A stretch of DNA of 5,738 nt, taken from NCBI GenBank assembly GCA_015055785.1, contig SVHQ01000122.1, forward strand, positions 1 to 5,738, written 5' to 3'. Position 1 is the stretch's first letter; each line of letters begins with the position of its first letter. Source of the stretch: Clostridiales bacterium. GTDB taxonomy: Bacteria; Bacillota_A; Clostridia; Christensenellales; Borkfalkiaceae. A model generated the notes under the pieces. That model searched no databases and was not told where the DNA came from. It saw only the letters and a program-made list of their open reading frames with translations. The position numbers were made by a program, and so were the translations under genes. Positions 1 to 5,738 of the stretch are shown here, in pieces.

Positions 1-1
1 T

Positions 2-595
2 ACGGAAAAATACGCGGTTGGCGACAGATTAAAAGTATTTGTAAAGCACGTAAAGAACAGCGGTAAAAATTCTCAAATCGTGGTATCCCGTTCGGCGCAG
101 GGCTTGGTGAAGAAACTCTTTGAAGAACAAGTTCCTGAAATTTCGCAGGGCATTGTGGAAATCAAAGAAATCGCACGTGAACCTGGCCACCGTACAAAGA
201 TGGCAATTTTCTCCAACGACGCGCGCGTAGACGCAGTGGGCGCATGTGTTGGTAACCGCGGTGCGAGAGTAAACGCAGTCGTAGAAGAACTCGGCGGTGA
301 AAAAATCGATATCATCCTTTGGAATGAAGATCCTTTGGCATTCATTTACAAAGCTTTGTCCCCTGCAACGGTGCTTTCCGTAACGGCAAAAGGCGAACGC
401 AGTGCAGTGGCAATCGTTCCCGATGACAAGCTTTCTCTTGCGATTGGTAGAGATGGTCAAAACGCACGTTTGGCTGCAAGATTGACTGGTTGGAAGATAG
501 ACGTAAAGAGCGCATCTTCCCCTGAAGCGGCAGAAATTCTTGCGGCGATGGAAACGGAAGAAACGGGCGAAGTTGCAGCGGAAACGGAAGAATAA
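2..595 (+). CDS. nusA: Transcription termination/antitermination factor NusA, C-terminal part (5' end outside window)
   Basis: NusA binds RNA polymerase and nascent RNA and modulates pausing, intrinsic termination and rRNA antitermination in the cytoplasm. The window enters the gene in frame at base 2 and shows 197 residues before a TAA. Visible residues 1-31 are the end of the S1 domain (VGDRLKVFVK, then SQIVVSR). KH1 follows with its GxxG loop in GACVGNRGARV (about 80-90). KH2 carries LSLAIGRDGQNARLAARLTGW (about 144-164), the most conserved stretch of the family. The protein ends in a short Glu/Thr/Ala-rich acidic tail (about 182-197) and has no acidic AR repeats like those of E. coli NusA, which is usual for Gram-positive NusA. 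A GTG at 80 lies inside the S1 domain and is not the start. It is the first visible gene of the operon, and rimP is expected upstream. The family assignment is very secure. Confidence 0.97.
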   Translation, partial: TEKYAVGDRLKVFVKHVKNSGKNSQIVVSRSAQGLVKKLFEEQVPEISQGIVEIKEIAREPGHRTKMAIFSNDARVDAVGACVGNRGARVNAVVEELGGEKIDIILWNEDPLAFIYKALSPATVLSVTAKGERSAVAIVPDDKLSLAIGRDGQNARLAARLTGWKIDVKSASSPEAAEILAAMETEETGEVAAETEE

Positions 596-634
596 GAGAA
601 AGACTATTTTCAAAGCATTCAAAGCGTTATAAAT

Positions 635-639
635 GGAGG
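635..639 (+). promoter_or_regulatory. Shine-Dalgarno site that sets the ylxR start
   Basis: GGAGG lies 5 bases before the ATG at 645. An in-frame ATG at 633 overlaps this site and would add only four residues (MEAK). Because the ribosome-binding site cannot sit inside its own start, 645 is the better start. It also gives the family-typical N-terminus MPKTKKVPMRMC. Confidence 0.85.
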
Positions 640-644
640 CAAAG

Positions 645-917
645 ATGCCGAAAACAAAGAAAGTTCCTATGCGTATGTGTATTGCATGTCGGGAGATGAA
701 ACCCAAGCAAGAGATGCAACGCGTAGTTAAAAACGCAGACGGCGAAATATATGCCGACCCTACGGGAAAGGCAGCAGGACGAGGTGCGTATATATGTAAC
801 AGTGAGGTGTGCCGTCAAAAACTCAACGTTAAAAAGCTGTTGCATAAGACCTTTTCCACCGACGTATCCATGGAAGTGTATCAGGATATAGAGGAGGAGA
901 AACCTCGTGAACAATAA
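645..917 (+). CDS. ylxR: YlxR family RNA-binding protein (RnpM, RNase P modulator)
   Basis: This is a small basic cytoplasmic protein of 90 residues, the usual length for the family. In Bacillus subtilis the homologue, renamed RnpM, binds the RNase P RNA and modulates its activity; that role here is by homology. Recognisable features are the N-terminal basic K-x-P-x-R-x-C segment (residues 6-12), the EMKPK motif (17-21), RVV (26-28) and the signature DPTGKAAGRGAY (38-49). Two cysteine pairs, C12/C15 (CxxC) and C51/C56 (CxxxxC), bracket the core and could form a metal site; that is inference. The C-terminus is acidic (DIEEEKPREQ). The gene sits between nusA and ylxQ as in most Bacillota, and its last 11 bases overlap ylxQ, which suggests translational coupling. 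The start at 645 is chosen over 633 because of the Shine-Dalgarno position. Confidence 0.95.
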   Translation: MPKTKKVPMRMCIACREMKPKQEMQRVVKNADGEIYADPTGKAAGRGAYICNSEVCRQKLNVKKLLHKTFSTDVSMEVYQDIEEEKPREQ

Positions 918-1236
918 ATTAGAAACCTATCTTGGCTTTTGCATACGTTCTCGAAAGATTCTTTTTGGGATTGATAACGTGGATAAACAGCGAAAGGGCG
1001 TTTGCCTTTTGATATGCGATGAAGAGCTGGGTAGGAGTTCCTTAAAAACGTTGCTCCATGCGCAGGAGAAATTTGGCTGTCCGTTGTTGATGGCAAAGAA
1101 GAGCGTGTTGAGCGAATATTTGCATCGTCCTGCAGTGAAAGCAGTGGCAATTTTAGACAACAACCTCGCGAAAGCGATACTTTCCGTCGTGGACAGCGAG
1201 CCGCAAATTAAATTCTATTCGGGAGGAATCAACTGA
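907..1236 (+). CDS. ylxQ: YlxQ, ribosomal protein L7Ae-like RNA-binding protein
   Basis: This is a 109-residue protein of the L7Ae/L30e/Gadd45 fold, close to the roughly 100 residues usual for YlxQ. Members of this fold bind kink-turn RNAs; the cellular job of YlxQ is poorly defined. Visible family features are the opening helix ending in RSRKILFG (14-21), the RNA-contact motif GIDNVDK (21-27, pattern GxxxVxK), a central strand CLLICDEE (33-40), and the C-terminal block VKAVAILDNNLAKAIL (77-92). Sequence is diverged from Bacillus YlxQ, so position in the operon adds weight. The start is a GTG at 907, with GAGGAGGAG at 891-899 giving a strong Shine-Dalgarno 7-9 bases upstream inside ylxR. The gene overlaps the ylxR end by 11 bases in another frame. 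It ends with TGA four bases before infB. Confidence 0.88.
   Translation: MNNKLETYLGFCIRSRKILFGIDNVDKQRKGVCLLICDEELGRSSLKTLLHAQEKFGCPLLMAKKSVLSEYLHRPAVKAVAILDNNLAKAILSVVDSEPQIKFYSGGIN
1221..1227 (+). promoter_or_regulatory. Probable infB Shine-Dalgarno, unusually far from the ATG
   Basis: GGGAGGA is the only strong purine-rich site before infB. It lies inside the last codons of ylxQ, and 14 bases separate GGAGG from the ATG at 1241, with the ylxQ TGA (1234-1236) between them. The spacing is longer than the usual 5-9 bases. No other in-frame ATG, GTG or TTG lies between the site and 1241. Initiation may therefore rely partly on ribosomes finishing ylxQ; this is inference. Confidence 0.6.
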
Positions 1237-1240
1237 ACTT

Positions 1241-3982
1241 ATGGCTAAAAAATATGAAAATGTGGAAAAAGTATTAGGGTTATTAGAGGACGCACAGCTT
1301 GGCGGTTTGCAAAAGCGTCTTTCTTCCACGGAAAAAAATCTTTCGGAAATCTTGAAGAAGTTATCGGCGTTAGAGGCGGATAAGCAAGAGCGTGACGCGC
1401 AAGAAGCGGCGAGAATTGCGGAAGAAGAAGCTGCTGCAAAGGAAGCAGCAAAGGCGGCGGCAAAAGCAGCAGCAGAAGAAAAGGCTGCCCAGGAAGCAAA
1501 AGCTGCCGAAGAAGCGTCCAAGAAAAAGGCAACGCGCAAAAAGGCTGCTGAAACGGAAGCCGCAGAAACGCCGACGGACGTAAAGACGGAAGAAAAAGCA
1601 GAATCGAAAGAAGAAAAGCCTAAAAAGGCAAAGAAAGCCGATCCCGAAAAGGCTGAAAAGGCGGAAGAAACGCCTGCAAAGGAAGAGCCAGCAAAAGAAG
1701 CAGAGGCTGTTCAAGAAACAACGACGGACGTAAAGACGGAAAGCAGAACGTTCGTTCCCAAAGCAGAAACAAAACCTGCCGCTCCCGCAGCGCCTCGTGC
1801 GCCCAGATATTTCCGCAACGGACAAGAACAGGGCATTTACGTGGCAAAGCCGGGTGTAGATACGTCCGCAAACACGAGCAGTTCGACGTATCGTCCCCGT
1901 CCCGAGGGGAACAGACCTGCTCGTTCGCAGGGTGACAGACCGTATAACGGCAACAAACCGGCAACGGGTGCGCGTCCTATGCGTCCCAATGCAAGCAGTG
2001 CAAACGTAGCCGTTGCGGCGCCTATGGCACCTACGAGAGAAAAGTCCTTCTCTGCACCTGCGAAGAAAAAGACTTTCGAAAAGACGTATACGGAAAAGAA
2101 ACCTCTTTCCAAGCGTACGCTTATCAAACAGCAAGGCATGACGGTAGAGGATTTTGACGAGGATAAGAGCGGTTACAGAAAGGTACGTGGGCCGAAGAAA
2201 CAAAAGCAGCAGGAAATTCCTACGATTAAGATTGAACATGCAGTGGTAACGACGCAGGAAATTCCTTTGAAAGTGTTGTCTGAAAAGCTCGGCGTATCGG
2301 CGGTGGAAATCACCAAACGCCTTTTCAAAGAAGGCATCATGAAAGGAATCAACGATTCCATCGATTATGAAAACGCAGCTTTGATGGCGGCGGATATGGG
2401 TATCGACCTCGAATACAAGCCCGAAAAAACGGCAGAAGAAGTATTGATGGACGTTACGGCAGTAGAAGATGCAAGCAAGTTGGTAACGCGTGCGCCTGTT
2501 GTTACGGTAATGGGTCACGTTGACCATGGTAAGACGTCCCTTTTGGACGCAATTCGTTCAACGTCAGTTACGAGCGGCGAAGCAGGCGGTATTACGCAGA
2601 GCATCGGTGCTTATACGGTAACGGCGAAAGGCAAGCAGATTACCTTTATTGATACGCCTGGTCACGCAGCGTTTACGGCAATGCGTGCGCGCGGCGCGAA
2701 AGTAACGGACGTTGTTATTCTTGTAGTTGCGGCAGACGACGGTATCATGCCGCAAACGGTGGAAGCGATCAATCACGCAAAAGCGGCAAACGTTCCCATC
2801 ATTGTTGCAATGAACAAGATGGATAAACATGAAATTAATCCCGACAGAGTAAAACAACAGCTTATCGAACACGAACTTGTCCCTGAAGAATGGGGCGGTG
2901 ACACGATGATTGTCCCCGTTTCTGCAAAGACGGGCATGGGCATTGATGACTTGTTGGATTCGGTAAACCTTATTGCAGAAATGCAGGAATTGAAAGCAGA
3001 CCCTGATCGCCAAGCGCGCGGTACGATTATCGAAGCGAAGTTGGATAAAGGTAAGGGTCCTGTTGCCAGCATTATTGTGCAGACAGGTACTTTAAAGACG
3101 GGCGACAACATTTTGTCTGGTACGACGATGGGGCGTGTGCGTGCTATGTTCGACGATAAGGGCAGAGCTGTAAAGAGCGCGGGGCCTTCCATGGCAGTAT
3201 CCATTTTAGGCTTAGAAGACGTGCCAAACGCAGGCGATAGCATTATGGCGGTTGACCAGTCGCTCATGAAGCAGGTACAGGAAGAAAGAAAGAACCGCGA
3301 ACGTGAAAACATGATCAAGGAACAGAGCCGTGTATCTCTTGACGACATTTTTGCACAAGTAGAAGAAGGCAAGATTAAGAACTTGAATCTTATTGTAAAG
3401 GGTGACGTACAAGGTAGCGTAGAAGCTGTGAAGCAGTCTTTGGAAAAACTTACGAACGAAGAAGTACGTGTAAAGGTTATCCATGCGGCGGCGGGCGCTA
3501 TCAACGAAGGCGACGTTATGCTTGCGGATAGTGCGAATGCAATCATTATCGGTTTCAACGTACGTCCCGATACCAAGGCGAAGAAACTTGCGGAAAGTTC
3601 AAAAGTAGACGTAAGAAGCTATCGTATTATTTACGAACTTCTTGATGATATGGAAGCAGCGCTTAAAGGTATGCTTGCACCCAAACTTAAAGAAGTGCTT
3701 ACGGGTAAATGCGAAGTACGTCAGACGTTCAATATTACGGGCGCAGGCACGATTGCAGGTTGTTACGTTACGGACGGTAAGATTATTCGTGGCGGCAAGT
3801 TGAGAATTTACCGTGAAGACATCATGATATGCGAAGGCGGTGTAAAGCAGTTGAAGAGATTCAAGGACGACGTGAGAGAAGTCAACTACGGCTATGAATG
3901 CGGTTGTGCAATCGAAGGCTTCAACGAAATCCGCGTAGGCGATATCATCGAATGTTACGTAACGGAGGAGATTAAAGCGTAA
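1241..3982 (+). CDS. infB: Translation initiation factor IF2 with an atypical long N-terminal extension
   Basis: IF2 is the GTPase that brings fMet-tRNA to the 30S subunit and promotes 50S joining. The product has 913 residues. Residues 1-50 look like an amphipathic or coiled-coil helix. Residues 50-165 are an Ala/Glu/Lys-rich low-complexity linker, and 165-320 are Pro/Arg/Gly/Asn-rich and probably disordered. One IF2_N domain is clear at about 335-395 ([20 protein letters not shown]). The G domain shows G1 GHVDHGKT (425-432), the switch region [13 protein letters not shown] (446-458), G3 DTPGH (471-475), G4 NKMD (525-528) and G5 SAK (561-563), all intact. Domains II (about 590-680), III (about 700-800, including [13 protein letters not shown]) and IV (about 820-910, binding initiator tRNA) follow. 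Catalytic and tRNA-binding parts are canonical; only the N-terminus is unusual. The gene begins 4 bases after ylxQ and its TAA overlaps the rbfA ATG. Long reading frames on the opposite strand here are shadows. Confidence 0.98.
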   Translation: MAKKYENVEKVLGLLEDAQLGGLQKRLSSTEKNLSEILKKLSALEADKQERDAQEAARIAEEEAAAKEAAKAAAKAAAEEKAAQEAKAAEEASKKKATRKKAAETEAAETPTDVKTEEKAESKEEKPKKAKKADPEKAEKAEETPAKEEPAKEAEAVQETTTDVKTESRTFVPKAETKPAAPAAPRAPRYFRNGQEQGIYVAKPGVDTSANTSSSTYRPRPEGNRPARSQGDRPYNGNKPATGARPMRPNASSANVAVAAPMAPTREKSFSAPAKKKTFEKTYTEKKPLSKRTLIKQQGMTVEDFDEDKSGYRKVRGPKKQKQQEIPTIKIEHAVVTTQEIPLKVLSEKLGVSAVEITKRLFKEGIMKGINDSIDYENAALMAADMGIDLEYKPEKTAEEVLMDVTAVEDASKLVTRAPVVTVMGHVDHGKTSLLDAIRSTSVTSGEAGGITQSIGAYTVTAKGKQITFIDTPGHAAFTAMRARGAKVTDVVILVVAADDGIMPQTVEAINHAKAANVPIIVAMNKMDKHEINPDRVKQQLIEHELVPEEWGGDTMIVPVSAKTGMGIDDLLDSVNLIAEMQELKADPDRQARGTIIEAKLDKGKGPVASIIVQTGTLKTGDNILSGTTMGRVRAMFDDKGRAVKSAGPSMAVSILGLEDVPNAGDSIMAVDQSLMKQVQEERKNRERENMIKEQSRVSLDDIFAQVEEGKIKNLNLIVKGDVQGSVEAVKQSLEKLTNEEVRVKVIHAAAGAINEGDVMLADSANAIIIGFNVRPDTKAKKLAESSKVDVRSYRIIYELLDDMEAALKGMLAPKLKEVLTGKCEVRQTFNITGAGTIAGCYVTDGKIIRGGKLRIYREDIMICEGGVKQLKRFKDDVREVNYGYECGCAIEGFNEIRVGDIIECYVTEEIKA
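1572..1591 (+). repeat. 20-base direct repeat in the infB linker, copy 1
   Basis: Twenty bases identical to 1722-1741, 150 bases apart and in the same reading frame. Both copies encode TDVKTE in the low-complexity linker of IF2 (residues about 112-117 and 162-167). It is best read as a trace of internal duplication or slippage in a disordered linker, with no sign of a regulatory role. Confidence 0.7.
1722..1741 (+). repeat. 20-base direct repeat in the infB linker, copy 2
   Basis: Second copy of the repeat at 1572-1591. The flanking bases are also similar (agaaac precedes both copies, two mismatched bases before the identical block), so the duplicated unit was probably somewhat longer and has since diverged. 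Confidence 0.7.
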
Positions 3983-3984
3983 TG
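3964..3984 (+). promoter_or_regulatory. rbfA Shine-Dalgarno and TAATG stop/start overlap
   Basis: GGAGGAG (3964-3970) lies inside the last infB codons. The infB stop TAA (3980-3982) shares its final A with the rbfA start ATG (3982-3984). The site-to-start distance is about 11-13 bases, again somewhat long. The layout is typical of termination-reinitiation coupling, which would link RbfA output to IF2 translation; the coupling itself is inferred. Confidence 0.75.
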
Positions 3985-4368
3985 AAAGTTTCGAGAACAT
4001 CGAGATTAAACGGAGAATATCAAAAGGAAATCAGCGCGATTATCCGTAATTTAAAGGATAGAGCCCCCGATTTTAAGGGGCTTGTATCCGTTACGGAGGC
4101 AGACGTTGCCCCCGATTTAAAAACAGCCTACGTTTACGTTAGCATTTACGGCGTCAATGAAAAGGAAACAAAGCGCACTTTTGAAATTTTGCAGGAGAAC
4201 GCAGGTTATATTCGTCATGAATTGGCACAAGTTATGCGTATGCGTACGGTACCTGCTTTGACCTTCCGCATGGACGGCAGTATGGGGTATGGTGCGAAGA
4301 TGGACGAATTGTTCAAAAAAATCAGTTATTCCACGCCGACAGAAGAAACAACGGATAACGAGGAATGA
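3982..4368 (+). CDS. rbfA: 30S ribosome-binding factor RbfA
   Basis: RbfA is a small KH-type RNA-binding protein that binds the 30S subunit near the 5' helix of 16S rRNA and is needed for late 30S maturation, notably in the cold. The 128-residue product matches the family length of about 115-135. It begins with the typical basic opening SRTSRLNGEYQKEISAII (4-21). The strand TAYVYVSIYG (48-57) follows, then the interrupted KH helix-kink-helix ENAGYIRHEL (72-81; the family form is AxGFIRxEL). The conserved block RMRTVPALTFRMDGS (86-100) is followed by YGAKMDELF (103-111). The C-terminal tail is short and acidic (EETTDNEE). The start overlaps the infB stop by one base. A 29-base gap separates it from nrnA with no terminator visible, so both are probably on one transcript. 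Confidence 0.96.
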   Translation: MKVSRTSRLNGEYQKEISAIIRNLKDRAPDFKGLVSVTEADVAPDLKTAYVYVSIYGVNEKETKRTFEILQENAGYIRHELAQVMRMRTVPALTFRMDGSMGYGAKMDELFKKISYSTPTEETTDNEE

Positions 4369-4397
4369 AGTAAGTACGTTAGGATAATAGAGGGGAT

Positions 4398-5366
4398 ATG
4401 CATTGTAATTTAGCACAAATAGCGGAAAGAATTAAAAAATCGCAAGCAATCGTAATATTTACGCATATGCGACCAGACGGTGACGCGCTTGGCAGTGCGA
4501 TGGCTCTTTCTTGCGCGCTTGATTTTTTAAAAATTCCCCATGAAGTGTGCGTAGAATCGGACGTTCCCTCTAATTTAACCTTTATTAAGGCATTAGAAAA
4601 GGTAAAGAAACAACCGACGCAGGCATTCGATTTGCTGATTACTGTGGATTGTAGCGATGAACAGCGTTTGGGCGTATTATCCGACGAATTTTTAATAACG
4701 AAACGTAAAAAAATTGACACAATCAATATAGACCATCACGTTTCAAACACCCATTTTGCGCAATACAATTACGTTCGCGAGTGTGCGTCGAATTGTATGA
4801 ACATCGCGGAGCTTATAGAACTGCTTGGCGCGCCGTTGGATAAGCAAACAGCAGAGTTCTTATTGCTTGGACTCTTGACCGATTCGGGCAATTTTTCCCA
4901 CGATGACGTAACGGAGGAAACCATGCTTTTAGGAGCAAAACTTTTAAAAGCTGGCGCGGATATCTGTTCTTATCAGTATAATCTTTTCAAAAAGCAACCC
5001 AAAGCGCGTGCAACGCTGTATGCAAAGACGATGCAAGGGATTCGATATTATCATGACGATAGATTTGCAGTGATTGTGGTGACGAAGAAGAACATAGAAG
5101 ACAGTGGCGCAGACGTTAGCATGACGGAAGGTTTTGTCGATTTTCCTTTGAACGTAGAAGGAGTGGAAGTGGCGGCTTCAATTTTAGAAGTGAAGCGAAA
5201 TCAATACAAGATTTCTTTGCGTTCGAAGATGTATGCCGATGTGAATAAGATTGCAGGTGTGTATGGTGGCGGCGGTCATGTGCGTGCGGCAGGCTGTATG
5301 CTGTTTGGAGAAATTGAGGAAGTGCTGGACAAGCTTTCCTATACGGTGTCGCAATATTTAGAATAA
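4398..5366 (+). CDS. nrnA: DHH/DHHA1 phosphoesterase, NrnA-type oligoribonuclease and pAp phosphatase
   Basis: The family hydrolyses RNA fragments of a few nucleotides to mononucleotides and converts pAp to AMP, using Mn2+ in the cytoplasm. The product has 322 residues, close to Bacillus NrnA. All DHH motifs are present: motif I HMRPDGDALGS (23-33; H23, D27, D29), motif II VDCSD (83-87, D84), motif III IDHH (111-114) and motif IV LLTDSGNF (159-166, D162). The DHHA1 domain ends with the substrate-binding loop GGGGHVRAAG (290-299, H294). No key residue is missing, so an active enzyme is expected. Which substrate dominates (nanoRNA, pAp or pApA from c-di-AMP breakdown) cannot be told from sequence. 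The ATG at 4398 has GAGG four bases upstream (4390-4393). Position right after rbfA is common in Clostridia. It is the last gene before the terminator at 5372. Confidence 0.93.
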   Translation: MHCNLAQIAERIKKSQAIVIFTHMRPDGDALGSAMALSCALDFLKIPHEVCVESDVPSNLTFIKALEKVKKQPTQAFDLLITVDCSDEQRLGVLSDEFLITKRKKIDTINIDHHVSNTHFAQYNYVRECASNCMNIAELIELLGAPLDKQTAEFLLLGLLTDSGNFSHDDVTEETMLLGAKLLKAGADICSYQYNLFKKQPKARATLYAKTMQGIRYYHDDRFAVIVVTKKNIEDSGADVSMTEGFVDFPLNVEGVEVAASILEVKRNQYKISLRSKMYADVNKIAGVYGGGGHVRAAGCMLFGEIEEVLDKLSYTVSQYLE

Positions 5367-5371
5367 AACAA

Positions 5372-5408
5372 AAGAGCGTGGTGTTTACATATACCAAGCT
5401 CTTTTTTT
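5372..5408 (+). terminator. Intrinsic terminator of the nusA–nrnA operon, probably bidirectional
   Basis: The left arm 5372-5384 pairs with 5391-5403: twelve pairs with one G·A mismatch (5378/5397) and one G·U wobble, around a 6-base loop. A run of seven T (5402-5408) begins in the last stem bases. The stem starts 5 bases after the nrnA stop. Read on the - strand, the hairpin is followed by TTTTGTTTTA, so it could also back up termination of leuS transcripts. Confidence 0.9.
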
Positions 5409-5410
5409 GC

Positions 5411-5452
5411 AAGAAAAATCCCTCTCTTATCTGAAAAGATAGGGGAGGGATT
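5411..5452 (-). terminator. Intrinsic terminator of leuS
   Basis: An uninterrupted 16-pair stem (5417-5432 with 5437-5452, including two G·U wobbles on the + strand reading) closes on a GAAA tetraloop (TTTC on the - strand). On the - strand it is followed by a T-rich tail from the A-rich 5411-5418. It lies 29 bases beyond the leuS stop codon. On the + strand the tail is TTGTTGTTTATTA, weaker but T-rich, so it may catch read-through from the nrnA side. Confidence 0.82.
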
Positions 5453-5481
5453 GTTGTTTATTATATTATAATGTAGGAAGG

Positions 5482-5738
5482 TTAGCCAACAATCAAGTTT
5501 ACCAATCTACCGCGAACGATAATACATTTCTTAATGGTTTTCCCTTCAATCAACGCTGCGATTTCTTCATAAGCACAAACGGTGTCTTGGATGTCTTCAT
5601 CGGAAAGCCCTTCGGGAATCATCATCTTTGCGCGGATTTTGCTGTTTACTTGAATAGCGTATTCCACTTCGTCTTTTACGAGCGCTTTTTCATCTACGAG
5701 GGGATAGTTTTCTTCAAATACGGAAACCTTATGCCCTG
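5482..5738 (-). CDS. leuS: Leucyl-tRNA synthetase, C-terminal fragment (gene continues beyond the right edge)
   Basis: LeuRS charges tRNA-Leu with leucine using ATP. Only the last 84 residues are in the window, read from about 5736 down to a TAA at 5484-5482. They form the end of the anticodon-binding domain and the small C-terminal domain that contacts the tRNA elbow. Recognisable family segments are VEYAIQVNSKIRAK (24-37; usually QVNGK(V/L)R), an acidic helix PEGLSDEDIQD (41-51), IEGKTIKKCIIVRGRLVNLIVG (63-84) with the conserved EGKT(I/V)xK and the terminal GxLVNxIV. The Gly to Ser change in QVNGK is a minor variation. A GTG at 5667 is internal, not the start. The gene converges on nrnA and is separated from it by 115 bases holding both terminators. 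Catalytic and editing domains lie outside, so their state cannot be judged. Confidence 0.95.
   Translation of the reverse strand, partial: GHKVSVFEENYPLVDEKALVKDEVEYAIQVNSKIRAKMMIPEGLSDEDIQDTVCAYEEIAALIEGKTIKKCIIVRGRLVNLIVG

Noticed and set aside
608..626. Short tandem-like CAAAGC repeats in the nusA–ylxR gap
   Set aside because: Two six-base copies only; no array or spacer pattern, and too short to be meaningful.
605..634. Possible promoter in the nusA–ylxR gap (TATAAA at 628-633)
   Set aside because: No good -35 hexamer at proper spacing (best is TTTTCA at 15 bases), and the start point would fall in or after the ylxR Shine-Dalgarno. A read-through operon is simpler.
1331..1338. A-runs (also in rbfA near 4314-4320) as frameshift or slippage sites
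   Set aside because: The reading frame continues intact through them, with conserved downstream protein in the same frame, and no slippery heptamer with a stimulatory hairpin is seen.
2131..2140. Internal start in infB (ATG 2138) giving a short IF2 isoform as in E. coli and Bacillus
   Set aside because: The nearby AAGG is only one base from the ATG and weak; no convincing internal Shine-Dalgarno was found in the linker.
1370..2527. A 385-codon open frame on the - strand opposite the infB N-terminal region
   Set aside because: It is antisense to the repetitive Ala/Glu/Lys and Pro/Arg-rich coding of infB, and its product is a Phe/Cys/Arg-rich composition with no recognisable motif. The lack of stops follows from infB codon use.
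2773..3576. A 267-codon open frame on the - strand opposite infB domains II-III
   Set aside because: Ser/Thr/Phe-rich translation without family features; it lies wholly opposite conserved IF2 sequence and is a shadow.
5460..5472. TATAAT-like elements on both strands in the AT-rich gap
   Set aside because: No matching -35 hexamer on either strand; on the + strand it would sit behind two terminators and face the 3' end of leuS. It is probably just AT-rich intergenic sequence.

Overview
The window is a stretch of the conserved nusA–infB transcription/translation operon of a Bacillota-type bacterium, most likely Clostridia-like. Gene order on the + strand is nusA (3' end only), ylxR/rnpM, ylxQ, infB, rbfA and a DHH-family phosphoesterase of the NrnA type. 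The 3' end of a convergent leuS follows on the - strand. The order nusA-ylxR-ylxQ-infB-rbfA is the classic Gram-positive arrangement. A NusA that ends soon after its second KH domain and an nrnA gene directly after rbfA support the same assignment. TGA is used as a stop (ylxQ, rbfA), so the standard bacterial code applies. Threonine is mostly ACG in infB, a compositional trait of this genome; I cannot name a genus from it.

Layout: 2-595 is the 3' part of nusA. After a 49-base gap with no convincing promoter, ylxR (645-917) overlaps ylxQ (907-1236) by 11 bases. infB (1241-3982) starts 4 bases after ylxQ, and rbfA (3982-4368) shares one base with the infB stop (TAATG). After 29 bases comes nrnA (4398-5366). 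The 115-base convergent gap (5367-5481) holds two strong hairpins: an intrinsic terminator for the operon, then one facing leuS. The leuS C-terminus fills 5482 to the right edge on the - strand. No promoter is visible, so the operon promoter should lie upstream of the window.

Functionally the operon joins transcription elongation/termination (NusA), RNA-binding proteins (YlxR/RnpM, a modulator of RNase P in Bacillus; YlxQ, an L7Ae-like fold), translation initiation (IF2), 30S maturation (RbfA) and turnover of very short RNAs and pAp (NrnA). Overlaps and tight spacing suggest coupled translation.

This is largely a housekeeping region and I found no undescribed system. The points most worth a second look are the atypical N-terminus of IF2 (a predicted helical segment and low-complexity linker, with only one recognisable IF2_N domain), the long Shine-Dalgarno spacing before infB, the operon ending after nrnA without truB-ribF, and the paired hairpins between the convergent genes.
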